A stretch of 64,000 nucleotides of DNA from Acholoe squamosa (lineage: Eukaryota; Annelida; Polychaeta; Phyllodocida; Polynoidae). The stretch lies in assembly GCA_949317995.1 (NCBI GenBank), contig OX439050.1:47059777-47123776 (forward strand), read 5' to 3'. Position 1 is the stretch's first letter. The number at the start of each line of letters is the position of its first letter. Both the position numbers and the translations under genes were made by a program. The notes under the pieces are model-generated. The model saw nothing but the letters and a program-made list of their open reading frames with translations. It was not told where the DNA came from and did no database searches. Of the stretch, positions 37,288 through 59,600 are shown piece by piece.

Positions 37288-38509
37288 TTACCATGTTAAG
37301 TCTTCATCAGATGCAGCGAAGCACGCAGCAATATGACCATCTATGTCAACCGAAGAAAGGCTGAGAGAAAATATAATTTTCATTTTATAATCATGCTTTT
37401 ACATTATTGTATTCATGAAGCGAACACAATATGCTGTAAATCTTCGTAACTAAGCATCATACATGGTTGTGATGACATGTTGGCCAGGCAGAACACTATG
37501 CTACTTAGTGAAGATAAATCAAAGATTCAGTAACAAAACAATCACCACATCAATATACGTTCCTATTGTATAAATTCACCAGTCAATATGTGTTTAGATC
37601 ATAGGGACCATGAATATGATATGATCATTTTCAATATACTACAAAGTAAAGTATAGAAAACGTCACTTCACTTACTTCACATCAAACTTTGTTTGACAAA
37701 TTGGACAAGTGGATATTGGTGTAGGGTTAAGTTGTTTTGTATCCGGTTCTATAGCATCCACATTTTCTTGTTGAACACTCATTGAATCCATATTACCATC
37801 TCTATTAGGACTTTCTGGTACTGGTCCTTTTATCCTGTGTGATTTACTTGAGGATGAAGGCTGCGGTTCTACTTTTTTGAAGAGAGGTTTGAATCCAGCA
37901 GGTTTACTGCTTACACCACTTGTACTAGGCATGAAGTCCGATGGTGTACTAATTCCTGTGAGTTGCTCATAGTGAGGGACATTCCCTGTGAGTTGCTCAT
38001 GGCGAGGGACATTCCCTGTGAGTAACTTATGGTGAGGAGCCTTTCCTGTGAGTTGCTTATGGTGCGGGGATTTCCCTGTGAGTTGCTCATGGCGAGGAGC
38101 CTTCCCTGGGAGTTGCTCATGGTGAGGAGCCTTCCCCATGGTTTGCTCGGTATCTGAACCCTCTCTTTTTGCAGCATCTATGGATGGTGACTCATATCTG
38201 CAATGGGTCCTCATGGCACATGGCCTACACACAGATGGAAGGGGAGTCCAGGTTGATGGGGTTTTCTCCTCTTCATCTTTGGTTGGTGGAGTTTCCTCAG
38301 TTATCTGTATGATTAGATAAAATGAATTCGTCTGATTTTTTCCTCCAAACTCCCAGTATATTCTTACTGGAATTTCTTTTTTTTTTACATGTAATTAAAT
38401 TAATTTTTCCTGTATACAATTAACTGAAAATGCTAAGGTTTTCTGATCTTTATTCTCCATCGAGACGTTTGTGTTATCAACAAGAATTGGGCTAATCAAA
38501 CGTGAACAG

Positions 38510-38591
<82 letters not shown>

Positions 38592-41500
38592 TATAAAAAA
38601 GAAAACCTACCTCAATTTTTGAGGGTATTATAAGAGGGGGCAAATTCCTCCAGTCTGAGGCCTTCACACCAAGGAAGCCCGGCAATAGTTGACATAATGT
38701 GTGCCTCAGTGAGTTGAGACTATCACTCACTGCAGGATCAGTAACACTATAAAAGAGTAAAGTAGGATGTTTTTGGCAGCTCTATATGCAGTAATGGCCA
38801 TGCTACTTATTAGAAACAAACATCTCTACCAGGATTTTTAGAAATAAACATTTCTACCCGAATTTTCGGTACTATAGACTGCTGTGAAAAAAAAACTGCA
38901 CTAATGTATTCAAGCTGCACCCTGACGTAGGGGCCTAAAAATTGATGGTATAATGTGTTTGTAGTATTATATAGGGAACAGAGCCATTCCTGTATGGGAG
39001 TGGCCATCTTGAAATATGTTATGTAACTGCCCCCTGACGGCCACCGTGGATCTGGCAAGGGATTGTGGGTAATCTCTCATTTTTCCCTCCACCCGCAGAA
39101 AACAATAAGAATTGATAAGACTGATAAGCTGCCCCTGCCTCTATCTTAATCTGTCCATTGTTTAAGGTGTGAATGGAGGGGATTAGCCTGATAAGGAGAC
39201 AATGGCTTGGTTTTACCCAGCCTGGATTATATGTGCTCTCTTAGAAAACTTTTAAAGTTTACTTTCTCTTGTATTTGAATTGATTGATTGATTTGTTTTT
39301 TACAGCACTTTAGCGGCACTAAGTGGCTATCCCGTGCTTCACAGGTTGATAATTTAACAGAGGAATGTGTCAGTGCACGCGCATATGTGCACCACACACA
39401 TCCTGAGGGGATAGGAAAGAGGAGATATAGACCCTTTTAAGTGGGCTAGGGAAGCTCGTCTTGTATTTGAAGTACCGTAATCTCCCGTGTATAAGACACG
39501 TCCTCCACGCCAAATAAAATGCTGGTGCGTCTTATAGGATTTCCTCAAGTTTGGGGTGCGTCTTATACGAGGGGTACTTTTACTATAGAAATGTACTAAA
39601 TTAACAAAATTGAGCCCTAAGAGGTGTGTCTTATACGCGAAAATGCTTCTACCAAGAAGGGGGTGCGTCCTATACGCGCAACGCATCTTCTACGCGGGAG
39701 ATTACGGTACTTAGCCTATATAAAGCTTCTGTTGTTTAGGTTTACAGTATTTCTATCCAAAGGTATAGATTTTTAGAATATAGCTTCATATGGACTATTA
39801 GGAAGGGCCAACCAAAGTAAACTGTACAAAGAGGACAACTGCTGATCTAGCCCCCGACTACATGAGCCACCTAGCTAATTTGCTCTGCTCCCTATAGCTA
39901 CAGTCACACGGACAAGCGAAAAAAATTTGTATGCCCCCCTTCCTTGACGGCAGTCAAATTTTTTTGTGCCCTCCCAGCGTCGGAGGTGCTGGCAATTTTT
40001 GCACCCAACTTTGATCTATAGTAGCATGGGTCTTTTTTGCTAAAATGAGGGTAAATATTTTAAGACCCCCCTCTCAAGAGGGGTCAAAATCTTTTACACC
40101 CCTCATCGCGAGGGGTCTGAAATGTTTACGCCACCCCCCTGTTGAGAAAAAATTACTAATCCCTCATATTCATGAGACAGGGATGTAAGTCAGACTGTTT
40201 GAAAAATTCTGAAGACCATTTAGAAATCCTGCATTTAGTATAAAACATTATCAAAACTTTGATGCAAAAAAGGTATTTTGGTTAAATCTATTAGAAACGT
40301 CTGGTTCCAAAAAATTCTGAAATCAGACAAAATTCTGAAAACTTACATCCCTGATGAGAGAATATAAAGACTACTAATACTACTACGTGCACTTTACTGG
40401 CTATCCAGGCGACACAGAATGGGGGTTAGGGTTTCCCATGGGCTATAGCCTACAGTGTGGGTTGTACTGACTACAATAATCCTGTAAGCTTAGGGAGTGG
40501 TCATTTTTTAACAACAGGGGGGAGGGGGCTGGTGGATTTGAGGGGGGGGGTCAGAATTTTTTCGACCCCTTGATCAGGGGGGTCAAACTAATTTCACCTG
40601 TTTTCAGAGAAAAAGCCTGCGCGTTACTAGGGGAGAACTGGGAGAACTGGGACAATATTTTTAAGTCACAATACTTTTGTTCATCATTCCTACAATAAGA
40701 ACAACATCCAAAGTAATTTGCTTCCAGAAGAAGGATTGATGGTACGCCTACAATATAGAATATTCAGACCTTTTCTAACTATCATCAATTCTTTAGATAG
40801 AGCTTGCTTTACTTTTGATTAAATGGTGAGAACTGGGACACAATTAGGGAGAACTGGGACGCAACCTAATGAGAACTGGGACGGACCAATAAAAGATGTT
40901 GTAAAGTTATCACAAATTAATCAAATTATTGAATTCCTGTAATTTCTATGATGTTTAAGACTGCTGACAAGATGCTAGAAATCATTTTGATGTATAGTTA
41001 CAAGATTAATATACTTTTATGATATCTCTATCAAAGTATGCATCATTATCAATGTAGAAATAGAGCAATTGTAGGAGAACTGGGACACCATCAAATACCA
41101 CATCAAATGAGATCAACATGTCATGGCTTGTTACCCAGTTTTTTAACCTTGTGATGCTGTAACTTCTTTTGGAGAACCTCCAGGTCCTATTTTGATCGAT
41201 AGGCTTCCTGTCACATGCTTATTTGTTCATCATTTGTGTGATTTCAGAAAAATCAGTTGTAGATTGGAGAGAACTGGGACAGGTGCGTCCCAGTTCTCAC
41301 CAGCTTGGCATTTTTAAGAAAAATATTCATATAGGCTGAAAAAGGCTAAACCGAGTAATTTTGGATAACTGATCATATCGAAAAGTTTTTAATACACATT
41401 TTACACTACCAAAATGGACTGTTGTCATTTGGGAACCCTGAGTTTGAGAAAATAATCGCCAGACACTTGAAAAAAATTCTTTTAGGGTAAAATATCATAC

Positions 41501-42806
41501 CCGTAATCTCCCGCGTATAAGACGCAGTGCGCGTATAAGACGCACCTAGAGTTTTGGAAAATTCTCAAAAAAATGAAAAATTCATAACTTTGGTTCTACT
41601 GAGTGAATTTTCAAAATTTAAAAACCTGTGTGTAGCTTGGGCCCCCTGGACCCCCCTGGGCCCCCTTATGCCCTGTTATGACCATTATGGCATGTAACAT
41701 ATCAAAAGAAAGGTCTTGGTGTCCCCCTTGTGGATCCAAGGAGAACTAAAACCCCTCGTATAAGACGCGTCTTATACGCAGGAGATTATGGTAATCTGTA
41801 ATAATTCTTGATCTTTAAATAGCAGAAAACTTTTTTTCCATAAAGTATAACTTAATATCAATTAGTCAAAAAGTAGCATTGTTAAATTTTCACTAAACCT
41901 CTTGGTAGACCTAGAACAGGGGGTGTCCCAGTTTGGCTTTGTCCCAGTTCTCCCAGGTCTCCCCTACAGGTTGAAAAGGCGCATTCGCGCGAGATTTTTG
42001 GTCCTTCGGGACCCCTTGAGAGGAGGGGGGGGGGCAATTTTTTTTTCATGCATCCGCGTGCAAACCCACCAGGTGGTACCACCCTAAATCAGGTCACTTC
42101 CGGGTAGAATGGTAAAAGTCCTGCACTAAATACAGTCAATTTTTCACTTATAGGGCTATAAAATGGGTTCTAAACAGGCTGTCTGTGTATATATTGGCAT
42201 TAAAATTTTCCTGGAGGCTTGGAGAATATTTTTAAAAAAAGATTGGAAAAGAATGAAAATAATTTAGTTCATTTACTGCGGACCAAAGGGACCTATGATA
42301 GATGTGTAGTGACTCAGGTGGCAGACCACAAAATCGGTGGTTTCCATGGCGATTTGTGAAAAATCTGATTGCACTTTGTTAAGACAGACCTAGTGTATGA
42401 TTTTTGCCATTTCAAAAGCCACAATCTGGTATATTTGGCTTAGTTCTGAGGAAATTTTAAGTATTTGAAATATTTTGTCAAGCGTCAGCGATACTGGATT
42501 TTTTTCGGGTCGCAGCGCATATTTAGGATGGTACCACCACCAGCACTCCCCCCCCCCCGGTTGTTAAAAAATTATCACTCCCTTACAGTGTACTATTTGT
42601 GATACTCACTTATTATCGCCCACCACACATTTAGAAGGTGAATTCCGGAGTAACTCTACAATGCCACTATTTTCACTTGCCACCACGTTGGTCTTGACAC
42701 TCGAGCTCTCCTTTGTTTGCACGCTGTCATCTTGTTTTTCCACGACAAGCGAAGACTTTCTAACTTTTAAACTTCGTTTTAGGCGCTTCGTGTTAGGCTG
42801 CGCCAT
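37288..42806 (-). CDS. FAAP20-like Fanconi anaemia core-complex protein with C-terminal UBZ4 finger
   Basis: Exons 42610-42806, 38611-38746, 37676-38304 and 37288-37360 join in phase to 1,035 nt, 344 residues. The N-terminus (exon 1) is basic. Exon 2 encodes a helix plus a Trp/Pro-rich segment resembling the FANCA-binding part of FAAP20. Exon 3 holds a six-fold 10-residue repeat. The last two exons form a UBZ4 finger with C311, C314, H330 and C334, ending D-L-T-W, the same style of C-terminus as vertebrate FAAP20. FAAP20 binds FANCA and, by its finger, ubiquitin chains, helping repair of DNA crosslinks (family knowledge). It is longer than the 180-residue human protein because of linker and repeats. 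The start lies 454 bp from the divergent AGXT gene. Another UBZ4 protein is possible. Confidence 0.72.
37956..38147 (-). repeat. 30-bp coding tandem repeat in FAAP20-like exon 3
   Basis: About six in-frame copies of a 10-residue unit of the form G-K-A-P-x-H-E-Q-L-T. Period 30 bp keeps the frame, and the copies differ at a few bases, which suggests recent slippage expansion within a linker. Confidence 0.88.
38512..38589. repeat. (TA)n microsatellite
   Basis: About 39 uninterrupted TA units in the intron between FAAP20-like exons 2 and 3. Confidence 0.95.
39285..39465. repeat. interspersed repeat, copy A
   Basis: This stretch (from TTGATTGATTTG to GTGGGCTAGGGAAG) is nearly identical to 54968-55140 and partly inverted at 55155-55265. 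The family is not recognised. Confidence 0.75.
39475..39707. mobile_element. CCGTAATC-family MITE
   Basis: The terminal inverted repeat begins CCGTAATCTCCCG and ends CGGGAGATTACGG; TA flanks both ends. Internal TATAAGACRCG motifs point inward from both sides. TA flanks suggest a Tc1/mariner-type origin. Confidence 0.78.
40630..41964. mobile_element. GGGGAGAACTGGGA-family MITE, nested
   Basis: Ends are GGGGAGAACTGGGAGAACTG and the complement of GGGGAGACCTGGGAGAACTG, flanked by TA on both sides (40628-40629 and 41965-41966). The interior holds scattered GAGAACTGGGAC motifs in both orientations and no coding frame. It is itself interrupted by a CCGTAATC MITE at 41500-41791. Confidence 0.75.
41500..41791. 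mobile_element. CCGTAATC-family MITE, innermost level of the nest
   Basis: The left end is CCCGTAATCTCCCGCG and the right end GCAGGAGATTATGG, both flanked by TA. Inner TATAAGACGC motifs occur at both ends. Confidence 0.72.
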
Positions 42807-43260
42807 GTTTGTATCGTTTTGGCCTGTCCCCTAGTGGATAGAATAGATACTAAAACTTCACCAGTTATCATTCGTTTATGCAAAGAGCATAGGTTGTACT
42901 CTTTGGTTTATGTTACCCTCTGAGAGGAAAATATCTAATGATCAGACTATAAACCTGCGTTAAAATGATTTTTTCATTTAATACATTCTTTAATCATTAA
43001 ATTAATGTCCCACAAAGGCCTAGAAATTAGGTGTATGTTGAGGTTTCTTCTGTCCCGACTGTGGCGCCCCCTGGCAAAACTCAAAAGAACTGCCAACTGA
43101 CCTTGACATTGGTTGAGTTCGTGAAAGGGGGCAGGGCCAGGGCAGGGAAAACTTTTACATAGGTCGTTTGACAGATTTCTTTTCGTTCTAACGTTCTCAG
43201 GGACAACATATTGACAACACACAGGGATTATATCACCAACTTCTTCTACGCCCGGGCTTG
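42807..43260. promoter_or_regulatory. bidirectional promoter between FAAP20-like and AGXT
   Basis: 454 bp separate the two divergent start codons. No clear TATA box is seen on either side. Promoter function is inferred from gene layout. Confidence 0.55.
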
Positions 43261-54048
<10,788 letters not shown>

Positions 54049-54967
54049 CTAAGTAACTTCAGTAAGGCCTTTTGGAGTCCTGAAAAGCAGTATTGAGTTT
54101 TGATGATTATAGATAATTGAATAACATTATTATTATATAGGACTTTATTGGAGTTGTGACCAAATATCTATGCATGTTGGTGTCCTCTTTGGTCTCTTAA
54201 AATACTATAGGACTATGATAGGTATTGCTGTTGAGGCATATTAAAGGTGAATATTTGATGAGGGTATTGACTTGGTATAATTGTGAAAAAAATGAATCAG
54301 TCTCAAATTAAAACATGTACTACTGTATATTGACAACATAACTTGCAGAGGAGTTGGTGAGGAGCCAACTCTTGCACAGAATCTTGCATACTACTTAAAA
54401 AAAAACACAACAGAAATGGTTATATGCACTTGCCAAAATCAGCTTATGCAACAAAGGCTGGGCCCTCATCCTGTGCAATTGCATACTTTATAATGGCATA
54501 ATATTTTCTTTTTGTTATATATCTTAGACATTTATTTGTATTCAATGGTAAAAAATACATTGCCTCATCTGGGACTCCTGTGCAATATGTTTTTTCAACT
54601 CATACTAAGAAAGATCTAGAAAACAGTGTTTGTTTTATATACTAGTAATGTTATATGGAATATATTTCTACTCATGTATCCATACATATTTTTATGTATT
54701 AAAGAGTGAGACTACAGTAACATAGAACATTAAATATTTCTGTCAGTAGATCACCCTGTTATATTGTAGACTTTATACAATACAATCTTTGTGCTGTGCC
54801 TGGTGTACACCTATTCCCCAATTAAAATTGATAAATATGCCTGATGAAATATGATGGAAATGTAAGTGGGAATTGATTAAACTTGTAAAAGTTAACAATA
54901 GCAGATGTTTTATTACTTATGTAACTGTGCAATACATTTGTTAAATATATTTTACCATGAAGATGTT
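54049..54967 (+). other. AGXT 3' UTR and downstream intergenic DNA
   Basis: AT-rich sequence with several ATTAAA-like candidates (near 54698 and 54820); none is singled out. No coding frame. Confidence 0.5.
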
Positions 54968-55265
54968 TTGATTGATTTGTGTTTTACAGCACTTTAGCGG
55001 CACTAAGTGGCTATCCCGTGCTTCACAGGTTGATAATTTAACAGAGGAATGTGTCAGTGCCCACGCATATGTGCACCACACACATCCTGAGGGGATAGGA
55101 AAGAGGAGATATAGACCCTTTTAAGTGGGCTAGGGAAGCCCGACCATGAAGATGTTATTAGCTGTCCCGGGCTTCCCTAGCCCACTTAAAAGGGTCTATA
55201 TCTCCTATTTTTTATTCCCTTAGATGTGTGTGGTGCACATATGCGCGGGCACCGACACATTTCTG
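54968..55265. repeat. interspersed repeat, copy B with an inverted partial copy
   Basis: 54968-55140 matches 39285-39465. From 55155 to 55265 the outer part of the same repeat runs in reverse, giving a long foldback around a short spacer that contains CCATGAAGATGTTATTAGC. Confidence 0.75.
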
Positions 55266-56630
55266 TGACATTGTGTAATGTAGTTCTCGCCATGAATATG
55301 ACCTTAGCTGTCAAAATGGCGTTAATCATTTATTACTCACTCACTTAGCTGTCCAATTGGCATCAACCATCTATTACTCACTCCCCTGTTATATTCAAAC
55401 AAGCCAATGTATCTTTTTGATCATTTATTAGGACTAATGTTTATTCAACTTAAGTGAATGAAGAATAATATCAGTCAAATAAAACTGAACAAAGTTTAAT
55501 TCATGCAGTAGGAAGATTTCATTTTTCTTTTAAACACAGCAACAGTCATATTTATGATACTTAAGATATACACATTTGTTGCCCAGCATTTTTATGTGAT
55601 ACAGAGTTGGGATATAACCTAAAATTCTACTTAGATTCTACTAGATTGCACTCCTAGAATTATAATTGGCAGTAAATCGAGCCTGCAAGGGTTTCTTTTA
55701 AATTTCAAGCTTATATGAGCTACACCATATAAATCTAGATAAATAATGTCAAGATATCAATGGTAGGACATCTCAGATACACTTACTCCCCGAGGATGGT
55801 TACAATGCTAATTTTATACTCTGTTGCTGACTGACTCATGCTAATATTATGTTAGCATTGGTGCAAACAGTTTTCAATGTTTTTCCTGGAAGATGGGTGG
55901 GCTGCACTTTAATACCGAGTTAACTATATAGCATAGTGCAATCTAAATTCTATTTTGTCTTACTGGATACACCTGTAATTGACAATCCTAACAGACATGA
56001 GGCATGGTGGGGTTCAATGTATCATAAAATAAGTATGTAGGTTGTAGTGAATTATGTTTGATTAACAATGGAAAGAGTGAGAATTCACCTTCAGTTGGAT
56101 GAAGCAGAAAATATTGTTTTAAAAAAAATGGTTTCAAAGAATAGCAAAAAGAAAGCTATCCTGGTAGTGCATTGCAATAAGTACCATTATCACTTTTTTG
56201 TATACACATATCCCGCCTTTGCTGATATAAGCATGTAATAAATCAATTTCTTTCATCTTGGATGGCTTATTCATGCATTTAAAATGCAAGAAGACACAGA
56301 GCATTACTTCTATAAACAGTATCAAGTATTCAACCTAATAAGCTTGGCAAAGTCTCTTGAATCTCTGAGGTACTTGTGTGTACCATTTATAATGTGATGT
56401 TAAAATCTCTCACCATAGTATAAAGTCTAATATATCACATAAAAGATTAATGATCACAGTGGCCTAGTTTTGTCTTTTCCTCATATTTACGATAGGTGGT
56501 AACAATGAAAGGTGGTATATACATATGGTAGGTGGAGATCTTGGTAGCCTCATTCATACCAAATTTCTGCATATCACCATAATCAGTATGATGGTGTTAT
56601 AATCCAACTCTACATAATGGCCTCCTGAGG
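55266..56630 (-). other. probable 3' UTR/intergenic DNA beyond the coiled-coil gene
   Basis: AT-rich, no coding frame supported. It contains the presumed 3' UTR of the gene at 56631-62705, but no single poly-A signal stands out. Confidence 0.45.
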
Positions 56631-59600
56631 TCATGTTCTGCCAACAGCTTCAGCAATTCTACGTCTACTGTCACCTAATGTTCCTCCTTTGATTTTCCCA
56701 TTAGTTTGGACAGGTTCTCCTTGAAATCCAATATTTACATTATTAGCATCTACTGCCTCGGCATCCTTTGCTTTTGCTGGTGGATGGGGAATACTGTTTC
56801 TCCTTTTCTTGTAGAGGAGCATCTCTTCTGACTTCTGGCATGTGATCCTTGAGCCAGACCGACCTCGGTCGACTGAAGATGAAGCAGCACTGGCCAGTGG
56901 GCTGTTGCCTGTTCTGGGTGTACCTGAATTACTGTATCCACCTGAAGGGGGGGGGGGTGATATTTAATGTGTAAATTAAATGAACAATGAGTTGTCAAGA
57001 GTAACAAATTTCTTACAGATATAAAAATGTTGAATGACCAATTATTAAATAGAATAAATGTAGTAGAATGTGTTTTAAATAATCCCTCCTGTTGGTACTG
57101 GAGAGAGCAGAACCCTTTGTCCGAGTAGGCGGGCCCACTAAAACTAATGTATTACAGTCATGCAAAAAGTGTTGTAAATGTAGTGGCGGGAAAAAAGCCC
57201 CCTGGTGTTTAAAAGTCGCACATGCGCAGTCTGAAATAAATCTCTTACTGGTCTACACCCTCATGGCAATGGACGTGTTCCTGTGAGTTACTCCTAAAAG
57301 TATAAGATATCTACAAAATGAAATACATCTTGTATGGTTCAAGTTTACCTGGGGGCCTTTTGAGTTTTAGTAGCTCTTCTTTTGCTTCACTGAGTGCCTC
57401 TGTCAGCTCGAAACGCTCCTCACATTCTCGTCTAACAGTTTCTTCAAGAAAACCTCTCTGAAATATAAATGTTCATGTCGGATGGAATTATGTTCTTGGT
57501 ACAATAAACAGGTAAAATAGTATCTGAGGAGATCTGTGCATCTTCTTAAAATACCATAATCTCCCGCATATAAGACGCACCTCACGTATAAGACGCACCG
57601 TGAGTTGAAGAAAACCCTGTAAGGCTCATCTAGGGGAGAAATTTTGAAGGATTAGTACTGTTCTATAGTAAAAATACCTCTCCTATAAGAAGCACCCAGA
57701 CTTTGGGAGCTTCTGATTCATGTATAAGACGCGTCTTATACGCGGGAGATTACGGTATATGTGGCATAAACTTAAATTCAACTAACCTCCTCCCTAAGTT
57801 TGGCAACCTGTTGTTCCAGTCTGATTTTGTCTTCCTTCACCTCATCCAGGTCCCGTTGCAAGAGAGATGTCTTTACTCGCCATTCTGATGACACAGCCTC
57901 CCCTGAAGAGTCCACTTTTGCTGATAAACAATTAAAAGACAGATAATTAGCCAAGTTAATTGTAAATCAACTGTAATTGTCTTAGCTATGTATGTTCATG
58001 TTAAAAGAGGGTCACATGCCCCAGAAGGTATTCATGGAACAAATGCAATACACAATATTACTGTTGTATATTGCCCCTGGTAAATCCCCACCATTGAAAC
58101 CTTACACCTTTTTTTTAAAGTGTTTTATTAAGGTTCACAGAAATTATGCAAAATTATTGTTTCTGAATTCTCACCTAACCGTGCCTCAAGGTCCTTGATA
58201 ATTTTCTTCAAACCTTCAATCTCCTTCCGCAATGAATTTTCTGTTTCTCTACTGCGTGATTTACTCTCTGACATTTGCCGATGTACTTCAGCGATCTCTG
58301 CTTTGTGTCGGGATTCTATTGTATTGAGTTCGGACTTCATCTACAGGAACAATGTTATGAGATATATACCATAATACCTTGTGTAGAACTACTGAAAATA
58401 AAGCCCCAGGTGTGCCTTATAGCATTTCCTTGATGTGCCTTGTATGCGGGATGTGTCTTATACCTAAGACATAGAGGTAACATGTATTTGGATTTTCATC
58501 ATTCATTTCAAAAAGTGGAAATCAATGTCATGTCCTGCAATATTGAGACTCCATTCAATGGGAAAAACAGAAGTTCAAACTCAAACTTATTGCATATAGT
58601 ATATAAGCATTATTTTCACATAAGAATTTCAAATTTTATGGTGCAGTATAATCAGTAGCTGTTACTTTACCTTCTTGTCTGAGTCTTTATATTCCAAACG
58701 ATATTTTTGCAGTAGTTCTTGATGTTTTTGCTTCTCAATTTCTAGTTCCTGAAAAAATACACTATCATCAATTTCATGTTCTGGTATCATCAATTATTCT
58801 CAAGTTCAATGATTGTTTATAGTAATTTCTTACTTGAAGTTAAAACATCTTTTATGTTTTTTTTTAAATACTTACTGAATTGAAGGATATGATAATAATT
58901 CACCCTTGTAAATAACTTACCATTACAAAATTTTCTTTCAGTTTCTGCTCAAGTGCTTCTAATTCTGCCAAATACTTCTTTTTCTCATTACGAAGAGCCT
59001 CCTCAAGCTAGAATGATGAAAGCACAATAACTTTTTTTAAATAATTGATATGATACCTGTTCATAAATGGAAAAAGCAGAAATATCAAAAAGTATATCAG
59101 AGTAAAAAGTTGGTGACTTTAAATCCTCAATAATTGAATGAATGGAAGCAGTCTTTGTTATTCTATCATATAAATATGACTTCTTTGTAAGAGTTTTTTG
59201 CCAGATGTTTGATTACTGTAATATGTTTGATTACTGTAATATGTATGAAATTGATGCTAGACCTTCAAACAAATAATGAAACAAGAAACAGTAGTAGCAG
59301 TTTTGTGACAAAGGCAGAATTGTTGGCATGCTAGCAGTTTACTGTACATTTATAAGATATTTTAACACAAAGTAGGCTGAGTAAATCATTATACACAATG
59401 AAGAACACAACAAGCCCTCAGTCTAGCTCAAAACATTATTCTGACTCAAGACATGCCGGAAATGTCTACATTATGCAACAGGTCACCATATATAGATAGA
59501 AAGATTCACAATACAGCTAGGAGTCTAAATATATTAAAATCAAGGTCCTTGTAAATAAACGCTATAACTATATAAAATACACTGGTATTATAAATTGAAA

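Larger units (their letters stand above)
38747..40492. other. FAAP20-like intron 1, repeat-rich part
   Basis: No exon is seen. The segment contains one copy of an interspersed repeat (39285-39465), a CCGTAATC MITE (39475-39707) and a GGGAGTG-family fragment near 39920-40165. Confidence 0.55.
40493..42582. mobile_element. GGGAGTG-family element enlarged by nested insertions
   Basis: The left tip GGGAGTGGTCATT and right tip ATTATCACTCCC are each flanked by TTA (40490-40492, 42583-42585). It hosts the element at 40630-41964. Confidence 0.7.
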
